From Marinifilum_A sediminis (GTDB lineage: Bacteria; Bacteroidota; Bacteroidia; Bacteroidales; Marinifilaceae): a DNA stretch of 64,000 nt. Shown here piece after piece: positions 55,214-63,501 of this stretch. The notes below the pieces were generated by a model, which worked only from the letters and a program-made list of their open reading frames with translations, was not told the origin of the DNA and ran no database searches. Numbering within the stretch: the stretch's first letter is position 1; each line of letters begins with the position of its first letter. A program made the position numbers and the translations under genes. The DNA lies in NCBI GenBank assembly GCA_947496465.1, contig CANMCX010000009.1:62001-126000 (forward strand). Direction: 5' to 3'.

Positions 55214-56821
55214 TTACATTCTAAACACTCCAAAATCTGGTTCTCCAAATTCTTTGTTTAATGATGATGCAATCCCCATGGCTAAAACCTTACGTGTATC
55301 TGCCGGATCAATAATTCCATCATCCCACAATCGTGATGTGCTGTAATAAGCTGATCCTTCTTCCTCATATTTTTTAAGGATCTTTTCACGCAATTTTACT
55401 CTCTCTTCTGAATCGAATTCCTGTCCTCTGTTCTTCAGTTGCTGTTCTTTTACCTGAACCAAAACTCCTGCAGCTTGCTCACCACCCATCACAGATATCT
55501 TGGCATTCGGCCACATAAACAATAACCTTGGTTCGTAGGCTCTTCCTGCCATGGCATAATTTCCAGCTCCAAACGATCCACCAACAATTACCGTAAATTT
55601 GGGTACCTGAGCATTGGCAACGGCGTGAACCATTTTTGCTCCGTCGCGTGCAATTCCTTTGTGTTCATATTCCTTACCCACCATAAATCCAGTAATATTC
55701 TGAAGAAACACCAATGGGATCTTGCGGAAACTACACAATTCAATAAAGTGAGCTGCTTTTAATGAGGTCTCTGAAAAGATAATTCCATTATTGGCAATAA
55801 TTCCAACAGGAAATCCCATAATCTTAGCAAATCCAGTAACAATAGTTGGTGCATATCGCTCCTTAAATTCCTGGAAGGAACTATCATCAACGATACGAGC
55901 AATTAATTCTCTGGCATCAATGGGTTTCTTTAAATCCAAAGGAGCCAAACCATACAGCTCTTCAGCTGGATATTTCGGTTCTTTAACCGCTTCTCTTTCC
56001 AAAGGATATTTCTGAACCTTTGGCATTGATTCGAAGATATCTCTGCAAATTTGAATGGCATGTCTATCATCTTCTGCCAAGTGATCTGCAACCCCGGAAA
56101 TGGAAGTATGAATCTCCGCTCCACCTAACTCTTCGGCAGTAACTTCTTCTCCGGTTGCAGCTTTTACCAAAGGTGGTCCACCAATAAAAATGGTTCCCTG
56201 TCCTTTTACAATAATGGTTTCATCACTCATAGCAGGTACATAGGCACCACCCGCAGTACATGATCCCATCACAATAGATATTTGTGGAATACCACGAGCT
56301 GACATCTTTGACTGGTTGAAAAAGAATCGCCCAAAATCATATTTATCAGGAAAAACCTTTGATTGCTCTGGAAGGAAAACACCCCCTGAATCGACCATAT
56401 AGATACAAGGCAAATGATTCTCCATTGCAACCTCCTGCGCTCGGATGTGTTTTTTGATGGTCTCCTTGATATAGGTTCCACCTTTAACTGTTGCATCGTT
56501 AGCCACAATTACACATTCACGACCATGAACAACACCAATTCCTGTAACAATACCTGCTGATGGAAACTGATTTTCATATTGATCGCAAGCTGCCATTGCT
56601 GATAATTCCATAAAAGGAGTATTCTTATCCAATAAGAGCTCAATTCGATCTCTAACCAACAATTTCCCTCTTTTCAAATGTCTATCCCGAGCCTTTTCAT
56701 CAACGCCTTTCAGCACTGAATTCAAACGCTCCCGATATTCCTGCATCAAGAGATTATAAGACTCTTTATTCTTTAAAAAGTCTTCAGATTTTGTGTTTAT
56801 TTTTGATTTTAATTGTTTCAA
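55214..56821 (-). CDS. liuB: Methylcrotonyl-CoA carboxylase carboxyltransferase (beta)
   Basis: A 535-residue carboxyltransferase subunit. VANDATVKGGTYIKETIKKH, ARGIPQISIVMGSCTAGGAY and GPPLVKAATGEEVTAEELGG form the acyl-CoA binding half. LQNITGFMVGKEYEHKGIAR and VGGSFGAGNYAMAGRAYEP belong to the carboxybiotin half. RLWDDGIIDPADTRKVL is a beta-subunit hallmark. Residue pattern and length match methylcrotonyl-CoA carboxylase, rather than the propionyl type, which is the step after 3-methylcrotonyl-CoA in leucine breakdown. It partners with the alpha subunit at 51611-53593. Confidence 0.9.
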   Translation of the reverse strand: MKQLKSKINTKSEDFLKNKESYNLLMQEYRERLNSVLKGVDEKARDRHLKRGKLLVRDRIELLLDKNTPFMELSAMAACDQYENQFPSAGIVTGIGVVHGRECVIVANDATVKGGTYIKETIKKHIRAQEVAMENHLPCIYMVDSGGVFLPEQSKVFPDKYDFGRFFFNQSKMSARGIPQISIVMGSCTAGGAYVPAMSDETIIVKGQGTIFIGGPPLVKAATGEEVTAEELGGAEIHTSISGVADHLAEDDRHAIQICRDIFESMPKVQKYPLEREAVKEPKYPAEELYGLAPLDLKKPIDARELIARIVDDSSFQEFKERYAPTIVTGFAKIMGFPVGIIANNGIIFSETSLKAAHFIELCSFRKIPLVFLQNITGFMVGKEYEHKGIARDGAKMVHAVANAQVPKFTVIVGGSFGAGNYAMAGRAYEPRLLFMWPNAKISVMGGEQAAGVLVQVKEQQLKNRGQEFDSEERVKLREKILKKYEEEGSAYYSTSRLWDDGIIDPADTRKVLAMGIASSLNKEFGEPDFGVFRM

Positions 56822-56838
56822 TTTATCATCGATTTACA

Positions 56839-56866
56839 GTACAGACGCAAGGCATTGCGTCTCTAC
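56839..56866. repeat. 28-nt intergenic palindrome, copy 2
   Basis: Starts GTACAGACGCAA and ends TTGCGTCTCTAC, exactly 28 nt, between icmF and liuB. The arms pair through AGACGCA and TGCGTCT. It is nearly the same as copy 1 at 53608 apart from a few inner bases. Confidence 0.75.
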
Positions 56867-56875
56867 CAATAAAAA

Positions 56876-59800
56876 TTACATATTTCGTCTATATTGACCA
56901 CCTACCTCGTACAGAGCATTTGTAATTTGTCCAAGTGTGCAAAATTTACAAACCTCCATTAATGCAGCAAAGATGTTCTCGTTCTTCAATGCTGTTTCTT
57001 TCAAATTTTGAAGAGATTGCTCTGCTTTTTCTTTGTGGTTAATCTGAATCAGTTCTTTGAACTTCACCTGATTTTCCTTTTCTGAATCATCAGATCGAAT
57101 GACCTCTTTGGGTTGAACGGTTGGTGAACCTTTTGAGCTTAGGAAGGTATTCACACCTACAATTGGTAGATTCCCATTATGTTTCAAACTCTCATATTGC
57201 AAGGATTCTGATTGAATCTTACTCCGCTGATACATGGTTTCCATTGCACCCAATACTCCACCACGTTCTGTCAATCGATCAAACTCAACCATTACGGCTT
57301 CTTCAACCAACTCAGTCAGCTCATCTATAATAAAAGCTCCCTGTAGTGGATTCTGATTTTTCGCTAATCCTAATTCCTTGTTAATAATCAACTGAATTGC
57401 CATGGCTCTACGCACCGATTCTTCTGTTGGCGTAGTTATCGCCTCATCGTAAGCATTTGTATGCAATGAGTTACAATTGTCGTAGATTCCTGTTAAAGCT
57501 TGCAATGTGGTTCTGATATCATTAAACTCTATTTCCTGTGCATGTAGTGATCTTCCCGAAGTTTGAATATGATATTTCAATTTTTGAGAGCGATCATTTG
57601 CCTTGTATAAATATCTCATCGCCTTTGCCCAAATGATTCTTGCCACACGTCCAATTACCGTATATTCAGGATCCATTCCATTGGAGAAGAAAAAAGACAA
57701 ATTTGGAGCAAAATCATCCACATTCATTCCTCTCGAAATGTAATATTCCACCAATGTAAATCCATTTGCCAATGTAAATGCCAATTGAGTAATTGGATTT
57801 GCACCTGCTTCCGCGATATGGTAACCCGAGATCGATACGGAATAAAAGTTCCTCACCTGATTGTGAATGAAATACTCCTGAATATCTCCCATCATTTTCA
57901 GAGCAAAATCAATAGAGAAGATACAAGTATTCTGTGCCTGATCTTCCTTCAGCATATCCGCCTGAACCGTTCCCCTTACCTTACAAATGGTTTCTGCTTT
58001 TATCTTCTCGTAAACATCTTTCGATAAAACCTGATCACCTGTAACGCCTAATAGCATCAAACCTAAACCATTATTGCCTTCCGGCAGATCTCCAATGTAT
58101 TTTACTCGATCTTTCCCTTTATAAATTTCCGCAATTTTATCCTCAACCTCATTTTCTAATCTATGTTCTTGAATGTATTTTTCACATTCTTGATCAATAG
58201 CTACATTCATGAAATAACCAACCAACATTGGAGCTGGTCCGTTAATGGTCATAGAAACAGAAGTTTTTGGATCGCAAAGATCAAAGCCTGAATACAATTT
58301 CTTGGCATCATCTAATGAGGCGATCGAAACACCTGAATTACCAACCTTTCCGTAAATATCAGGACGATAATCAGGGTCGGCACCATAAAGAGTTACCGAG
58401 TCAAAAGCCGTTGACAAGCGCACTGCTGGCTGAGCTTTTGCCAGGTAGTGGAATCGCTTATTGGTTCGCTCAGGAGCACCTTCGCCAGCGAACATTCTGG
58501 TAGGATCTTCTCCTTCACGCTTAAATGGGAATACTCCAGAGGCATAAGGAAATTCTCCAGGAACATTTTCCTTCAAATTCCATTTTATGATATCCCCCCA
58601 ACTCTTATAATTCGGTAGAACGATTTTTGGAATTCTATTGTGTGATAAGGTCTCTATATGTGTTTCAACACATATCTCTCTTCCTCTTACTTTATATTTA
58701 AATATCTCTTCTTTGTATTTTCTTCTCTTCTCTTGCCATGAATCAAGAATTTCCTGATGCTTAAAGTCTTTTTCAATCTTTTCGTATTCCTTATTTAAAC
58801 TTCTACGACTCAATTCATCATCAATCAAATTTGCGGATTTATTTAAAGCATACAATTGATCTGCAATTTCAGCCTGATCTTCAACCTTTCTATTGTATTT
58901 ACGAACCGTTTCCGAAATATCCGAAAGATATCGAACTCTTGAAGGAGGAACAATTTCTATTTTATTACTAGTCTCTAATAATGGTTTTCCGTTAATAGTA
59001 AAACGCTCAACTCCTTTTTCTCCCAGAAAATCGATTAAGGCATGATAGAGTTCATTTACTCCATGATCATTAAATTGAGAAGCAACGGTTCCATATACTG
59101 GCATATCATCAGGATCCTTATCCCAAAGTAAATTGTTACGTTGATATTGTTTTTTTACATCACGTAAAGCATCTTGAGCACCTTGTTTGTCGAACTTGTT
59201 AATCGCTACCAAATCTGCAAAGTCGAGCATGTCAATTTTCTCCAACTGTGTTGCAGCTCCAAATTCAGGAGTCATCACATAGAGTTTCACATCACTGAAA
59301 TCAACAATTTCAGTATCCGATTGACCGATCCCAGAACTTTCCAGAAAAATGCAATCAAATTCTGCAGCTTTCATGATCATCAAAGCGTCATCAACATGCT
59401 TTGAAAGCGCCAGGTTAGCACGTCGAGTCGCTAATGAACGCAGGTAAATATTTGGATTCTGAATGGCATTCATTCGAATTCGATCCCCAAGAAGAGCACC
59501 ACCACTTTTCTTACGAGATGGATCTACAGAGAGAATTGCCAATTTCAAATCAGGATAATCAATCTGAATTCTTCGAATCAATTCATCCGTTAAAGAGGAT
59601 TTTCCTGCACCACCAGTACCTGTAATTCCAATAACTGGTGTTCGACTGATTTTGGCATTGTTCTTTATTTTAAGATATACATCAGAATTCTGAATCTGAT
59701 CTTGTTCTGCTAAAGTAATTAGACGAGATAGGAGATTTACATTTTTATATTTGATTTCTGAAATCTCCGTCAAATCGACCTCATTCAATTTATAGTCAGC

Positions 59801-60226
59801 GCCAAGTAAAACTTCATTAATCATTCCTTGTAAACCAAGATTACGTCCGTCATCAGGTGAATACAATCCAGCTATTCCGTATTTCTCCAATTCTTCAATC
59901 TCGGCTGGAAGAATTACACCTCCACCTCCACCAAAAATTCGAATATGTCCTGCATTTTTCTCTTGTAATAAATCGTACATGTACTTGAAGAATTCAATAT
60001 GACCGCCCTGATAAGAACTAATTGCAATGGCTTGTGCATCTTCCTGAATAGCACAATCTACAATCTCTTCAGCAGAACGATTGTGTCCCAAATGAATGAC
60101 CTCAGCACCCGAAGCCTGAATAATTCTTCTCATGATGTTAATAGAAGCATCATGTCCATCGAACAATGAGGTTGCTGTTACGATTCTTACAGAGTTTTTT
60201 AATTGATATGCAGTAGGTGTATCCAT
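56876..60226 (-). CDS. icmF: Fused isobutyryl-CoA mutase IcmF
   Basis: A 1116-residue adenosylcobalamin enzyme that interconverts isobutyryl-CoA and butyryl-CoA. The order is a B12-binding domain (His25 in FDGHDAS ligates cobalt), a MeaI-type G-protein chaperone (P-loop GTGGAGKSS near 200-208) and a mutase domain. Substrate-recognition residues are Phe579 (TRMFAGEG) and Gln765 (DQAQNTC), the pair of isobutyryl-CoA mutases; methylmalonyl-CoA mutase has Tyr/Arg and pivalyl-CoA mutase Leu/His. GYHIAEAGANP and SGRSLHAQEIEFND are conserved. It is first among the acyl-CoA genes after the redox subunits. Confidence 0.92.
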   Translation of the reverse strand: MDTPTAYQLKNSVRIVTATSLFDGHDASINIMRRIIQASGAEVIHLGHNRSAEEIVDCAIQEDAQAIAISSYQGGHIEFFKYMYDLLQEKNAGHIRIFGGGGGVILPAEIEELEKYGIAGLYSPDDGRNLGLQGMINEVLLGADYKLNEVDLTEISEIKYKNVNLLSRLITLAEQDQIQNSDVYLKIKNNAKISRTPVIGITGTGGAGKSSLTDELIRRIQIDYPDLKLAILSVDPSRKKSGGALLGDRIRMNAIQNPNIYLRSLATRRANLALSKHVDDALMIMKAAEFDCIFLESSGIGQSDTEIVDFSDVKLYVMTPEFGAATQLEKIDMLDFADLVAINKFDKQGAQDALRDVKKQYQRNNLLWDKDPDDMPVYGTVASQFNDHGVNELYHALIDFLGEKGVERFTINGKPLLETSNKIEIVPPSRVRYLSDISETVRKYNRKVEDQAEIADQLYALNKSANLIDDELSRRSLNKEYEKIEKDFKHQEILDSWQEKRRKYKEEIFKYKVRGREICVETHIETLSHNRIPKIVLPNYKSWGDIIKWNLKENVPGEFPYASGVFPFKREGEDPTRMFAGEGAPERTNKRFHYLAKAQPAVRLSTAFDSVTLYGADPDYRPDIYGKVGNSGVSIASLDDAKKLYSGFDLCDPKTSVSMTINGPAPMLVGYFMNVAIDQECEKYIQEHRLENEVEDKIAEIYKGKDRVKYIGDLPEGNNGLGLMLLGVTGDQVLSKDVYEKIKAETICKVRGTVQADMLKEDQAQNTCIFSIDFALKMMGDIQEYFIHNQVRNFYSVSISGYHIAEAGANPITQLAFTLANGFTLVEYYISRGMNVDDFAPNLSFFFSNGMDPEYTVIGRVARIIWAKAMRYLYKANDRSQKLKYHIQTSGRSLHAQEIEFNDIRTTLQALTGIYDNCNSLHTNAYDEAITTPTEESVRRAMAIQLIINKELGLAKNQNPLQGAFIIDELTELVEEAVMVEFDRLTERGGVLGAMETMYQRSKIQSESLQYESLKHNGNLPIVGVNTFLSSKGSPTVQPKEVIRSDDSEKENQVKFKELIQINHKEKAEQSLQNLKETALKNENIFAALMEVCKFCTLGQITNALYEVGGQYRRNM

Positions 60227-60237
60227 TTTAGGTGTAA

Positions 60238-61032
60238 TTACAGATCTAGAGCTTTTTCGATAATTTCAGCTACATCCAGATTTTCTAATTCGTTCTCTTT
60301 ATTCTTTAATTTGATTCCATCCGTTAACATGGTCATGCAAAACGGACAAGCAGAAGCTACCTTATCCACTTTTCTGTCAATAATTTCTTCGGTACGTTCA
60401 ATATTTACTTCCTTATTCCCCTTTTCTGCTTCCTTAAACATTTGAGCTCCACCAGCACCACAGCACAATCCAAAACTTCGGGATCGCTTCATCTCCTTTA
60501 CTTCTCCAAATACTGCTTTCACAACATTTCTTGGAGCTTCGTAGATATTATTTCCTCTTCCCAAGTAACACGGATCATGATAAGTAATTGTTTCTCCCTT
60601 GAAAGGATTATCCTTTAAATCCAATTTCCCATTCTGAATCATCTCATCCAGAAATTGAGTGTAATTGATCACCTCATAGTTGCCACCCAATTCAGGATAT
60701 TCATTCTTTAAGGTATTGTAACAGTGAGGACAAGTACAGATAATCTTTTTAATTTCATATCCATTTAAAATCTCAATATTTTGCATGGCTTGCATTTGGA
60801 AAAGCATCTCGTTTCCGGCGCGCTTGGCAGCATCACCAGTACAACTTTCCTCTTTTCCTAAAACTGCATAGCTCACTTCCAAGTGATTCAAAATTTTAGC
60901 AAAAGCACGAGCTACTTTCTGATATCTATCATCGAAAGCTCCGGCACATCCAACCCAGTAGAGATATTCAGGTTGTTCACCTTTTGTAGCCAAATCAGCC
61001 ATTACCGGCACGTGTAATTTTATGTCTGTCAT
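60238..61032 (-). CDS. HdrD-like (CCG-domain) Fe-S oxidoreductase subunit
   Basis: A 264-residue protein of the heterodisulfide reductase subunit D type. The second CCG domain is complete: Cys155 (DPCYLGRG), Cys190-Cys191 (LCCGAGGAQ), Cys229 and Cys232 (CPFCMTML). The first has Cys29, Cys64, Cys101 and Cys104 but lacks one cysteine of the CC pair (EESC). The start at 61032 (MTDIKLHVPV) is chosen because the upstream in-frame ATG at 61056 lies within the 28-nt repeat at 61047-61074. It pairs with the membrane Fe-S protein encoded just upstream (61086-62348), which points to an ETF:quinone oxidoreductase of the EMO kind. Confidence 0.85.
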   Translation of the reverse strand: MTDIKLHVPVMADLATKGEQPEYLYWVGCAGAFDDRYQKVARAFAKILNHLEVSYAVLGKEESCTGDAAKRAGNEMLFQMQAMQNIEILNGYEIKKIICTCPHCYNTLKNEYPELGGNYEVINYTQFLDEMIQNGKLDLKDNPFKGETITYHDPCYLGRGNNIYEAPRNVVKAVFGEVKEMKRSRSFGLCCGAGGAQMFKEAEKGNKEVNIERTEEIIDRKVDKVASACPFCMTMLTDGIKLKNKENELENLDVAEIIEKALDL

Positions 61033-61046
61033 ATATATTTTTTTCT

Positions 61047-61074
61047 GTAGGGACATACGATCGTATGTCCTTAC
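61047..61074. repeat. 28-nt intergenic palindrome, copy 3
   Basis: Starts GTAGGGACATAC and ends GTATGTCCTTAC, exactly 28 nt, between the HdrD-like and membrane Fe-S genes. It shares the GTA/TAC ends and total length with copies 1 and 2 but the inner arms differ. It shows the true start of the HdrD-like gene must be downstream of it. Confidence 0.75.
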
Positions 61075-61085
61075 AATTGTATCAT

Positions 61086-62348
61086 TTATCCTTCAGTCCA
61101 TTTGAGGCGATCCTCAGGCGAATATTGCCATGGTGCACCGTTGTTTTCAATATTGGTAAACATGGTATTTAGCTCTGCCGGAGCAGCAGCCTCTTCCATC
61201 ACCAGATATCTGCGCATATCCATAATTAAATTTGGATGACTGATATCAATTGGACATTCCTGAGCACAAGCATTACAAGTAGTGCAAGCCCACAATTCCT
61301 CTTCCGAGATATAATCTCTTAATAATGATTTTCCATCCTCTTTTCCCTTCACAGCCAATGGACCAATTTCATCCATTCGCTTTCGCAGATCAACAAATAT
61401 TTTTCTAGGAGAAAGCAATTTTCCAGTGATATTAGCAGGACAAACATCCGTACAACGACCACATTGTGTACATGCCAGGGAATCCATGTAATTCTTCCAG
61501 GTCACATCTTCAATGTCCTTAACACCGAATCGAGAAACTTCTTCATTCTCATCATACGCTGCTTCCGGATCCAGCATCAATTTTACTTCTTTAGTAATAC
61601 TCTCCAGGTTTGGATACTTGGTAAGTGGCTCAAGATTTGCCAGGAATACATTTGGTACAGAAAGGAAAACGTGGAAATGCTTAGAATAAGGCAAGTAGTT
61701 GGCAAATATAAATATCAGTAAGATATGCACCCACCAACCCGGTTCCTGTAACCAGCTAAAATCCCATCCAAATAAATTAACCAGTGTAGTCGAAACAGGA
61801 TAAATACCTTCATAATTATTTGGATGATTACTGACATAGCCCATGTTGAAGCAAAGCAAGGAAACCATTAAAAACGCAATAAGATAAAGTGATATTTGCG
61901 CATCCCATTTAGATTTTAAGTTCATTTCGACACCAGAAAACCGTTTAATATTCATAAAGGTTCTACGAAGTATAAATAGCTTTATAAAAGCAATAATAAG
62001 CAAAGCAAAAATATCTCCAGAAGCTATTACAACATCATAAAACCATCCTGTAAATGCAAAAGATCGTTCAACACCAAACGCTCCATCAACAACTATTTCA
62101 ATACTCCCTAATGTGATTACTAAAAATCCCCAGAAAACCAATGCGTGCATTAATCCAATTACTGGTTTACGAAAGATTTTAGTCTGTCCAAAAGCAATAT
62201 CCAGAGTATGCGATATCCGCGCTCCAATATTGCGAATTGGATAGGAAGGCTTTGTCAATTTAAAGAAAGCCCACAATCGCTTAACGGAATAGGCAAAAAC
62301 GCCTAAGGTTATTGCCAATGAAATGATAAAGAGGATTTGTTTGGTCAT
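61086..62348 (-). CDS. Membrane Fe-S oxidoreductase subunit (NarI/HdrE-like)
   Basis: A 420-residue protein. About five helices lie in residues 1-250 (IISLAITLGVFAYSVKRLW, ALVFWGFLVITLGSIEIVV and others), with histidines that could bind heme b. Then come two ferredoxin-type clusters at Cys293, 296, 299, 303 (CTQCGRCTDVCP) and Cys355, 358, 361, 365 (CTTCNACAQECP). This is the N-terminal half of an EMO-like ETF:menaquinone oxidoreductase, with the CCG half encoded separately in the next gene. etfA and etfB lie just upstream, so electrons from acyl-CoA dehydrogenase would enter here and go to menaquinone. Confidence 0.83.
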   Translation of the reverse strand: MTKQILFIISLAITLGVFAYSVKRLWAFFKLTKPSYPIRNIGARISHTLDIAFGQTKIFRKPVIGLMHALVFWGFLVITLGSIEIVVDGAFGVERSFAFTGWFYDVVIASGDIFALLIIAFIKLFILRRTFMNIKRFSGVEMNLKSKWDAQISLYLIAFLMVSLLCFNMGYVSNHPNNYEGIYPVSTTLVNLFGWDFSWLQEPGWWVHILLIFIFANYLPYSKHFHVFLSVPNVFLANLEPLTKYPNLESITKEVKLMLDPEAAYDENEEVSRFGVKDIEDVTWKNYMDSLACTQCGRCTDVCPANITGKLLSPRKIFVDLRKRMDEIGPLAVKGKEDGKSLLRDYISEEELWACTTCNACAQECPIDISHPNLIMDMRRYLVMEEAAAPAELNTMFTNIENNGAPWQYSPEDRLKWTEG

Positions 62349-62421
62349 TGTTTCTGATTTTAGGTGTACAAATTCAAGTTATTATGCCATCTATTTTTGA
62401 TTCCTCTACAATTTTAGAAGA

Positions 62422-62482
62422 TTCAAGCTCCAAGCCTCAAGCCACAAGTTTTCTTGGTACTTGAAACTTGCCACTCGAAACT
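62422..62482. repeat. CTTG-rich intergenic repeat
   Basis: On the minus strand the stretch reads as repeated CTTG and AAG words about seven bases apart (CAAGTTTCAAGTACCAAG, then CTTGTGGCTTGAGGCTTGG). It lies between etfA and the membrane Fe-S gene and looks like a degenerate short-period repeat of the kind seen in Bacteroidota intergenic spaces. Confidence 0.6.
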
Positions 62483-62486
62483 ATTA

Positions 62487-63455
62487 TCATGATTTTGAGT
62501 TTCGAATTGCTTCTGTTATTTTAGGTAATACTTCCATCACATCTCCCACAATACCGTAATCAGCAACACTAAAAATTGGTGCTTCAGGATCGGTGTTAAT
62601 AGCTACAATACACTTGCTTCGACTAATTCCTGCAACATGCTGAATCGCTCCGGAAATACCAGCTGCGATATATAAGTTTGGAGCAATTACCTTTCCGGTT
62701 TGTCCAACATGCTCTTCATGTCCACGCCATCCTTCATCCGAAACCGGACGAGAACAAGCCGTAGCGGCACCTAAAACCTCTGCTAAATCTTCTACTGGTC
62801 CCCAATTCTCAGAACTTCTCATTCCTCTACCTGCAGAAACAACTATGTCAGCATCGGAAAGGATTACTTTATTCTTCTGCTCTTCTTCTTCAATCACCTG
62901 AACTTTAAATAGATTAGCATCTACTTCAGGAGTGAATTCCTCAATTACAACATCAAGTTTATTTTCAATTAAACCAAAACAGTTCTTAGCAATGGTTAAA
63001 ACCTTCTTTTCAGAATCGATTTGAACATGACCAAAGGCTTTTCCTGAGAATACTCTTTTCTTTACAATGAAAGGATCAAAAGAAACAGGCATTTCCTGAA
63101 CTGCCGCTACCATACCAGCTTTCATTTGAACAGATACACGTGGTGCAATCGCTTTTCCACTGTTATTATCACTTAAAACCACAATTGTCGCACCTTCTTT
63201 ATCAGCAACCTGAGAGATTACCTTAGCATAAACACGACTCGTTAGGGTATTCAATTGAGGATCGTTAACAGCAATTATTTTATCTGCTCCGTAATTCCCT
63301 AATGTATTTAATTCATCAGTAGATACTTCCCCAATAGAAAGTACAACCAGATTTGTATTTAATTTATTGGCTAATTCTTTAGTATATGATACCAACTCGT
63401 AACTGGAATTCTTAAATTTCCCATTCCAATTTTTGGCAAATGCAATTACAGACAT
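62487..63455 (-). CDS. etfA: Electron transfer flavoprotein alpha subunit
   Basis: A 322-residue FAD-binding subunit of ETF. The N-terminal domain begins MSVIAFAKNWNGKFK. The C-terminal FAD domain contains DIVVSAGRGMRSSENWGPVEDLAEVLGAATACSRPVSDEGWRGHEEHVGQTGKVIAPNLYIA and IQHVAGISRSKCIVAINTDPEAPIFSVADYGIVGD, both diagnostic (the arginine and IAINTD motifs contact FAD). It accepts electrons from the acyl-CoA dehydrogenase and passes them to the adjacent membrane Fe-S oxidoreductase. It follows etfB by 46 bases. Confidence 0.93.
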   Translation of the reverse strand: MSVIAFAKNWNGKFKNSSYELVSYTKELANKLNTNLVVLSIGEVSTDELNTLGNYGADKIIAVNDPQLNTLTSRVYAKVISQVADKEGATIVVLSDNNSGKAIAPRVSVQMKAGMVAAVQEMPVSFDPFIVKKRVFSGKAFGHVQIDSEKKVLTIAKNCFGLIENKLDVVIEEFTPEVDANLFKVQVIEEEEQKNKVILSDADIVVSAGRGMRSSENWGPVEDLAEVLGAATACSRPVSDEGWRGHEEHVGQTGKVIAPNLYIAAGISGAIQHVAGISRSKCIVAINTDPEAPIFSVADYGIVGDVMEVLPKITEAIRNSKS

Positions 63456-63501
63456 AGGCTCATTTTTAATTCGTTAATAATAGGATTCATTAAGATTTCA
63501 A

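Noticed and set aside
61033..61056. Upstream in-frame ATG for the HdrD-like gene
   Set aside because: It lies inside the 28-nt palindrome at 61047-61074, so the start at 61032 is more credible.
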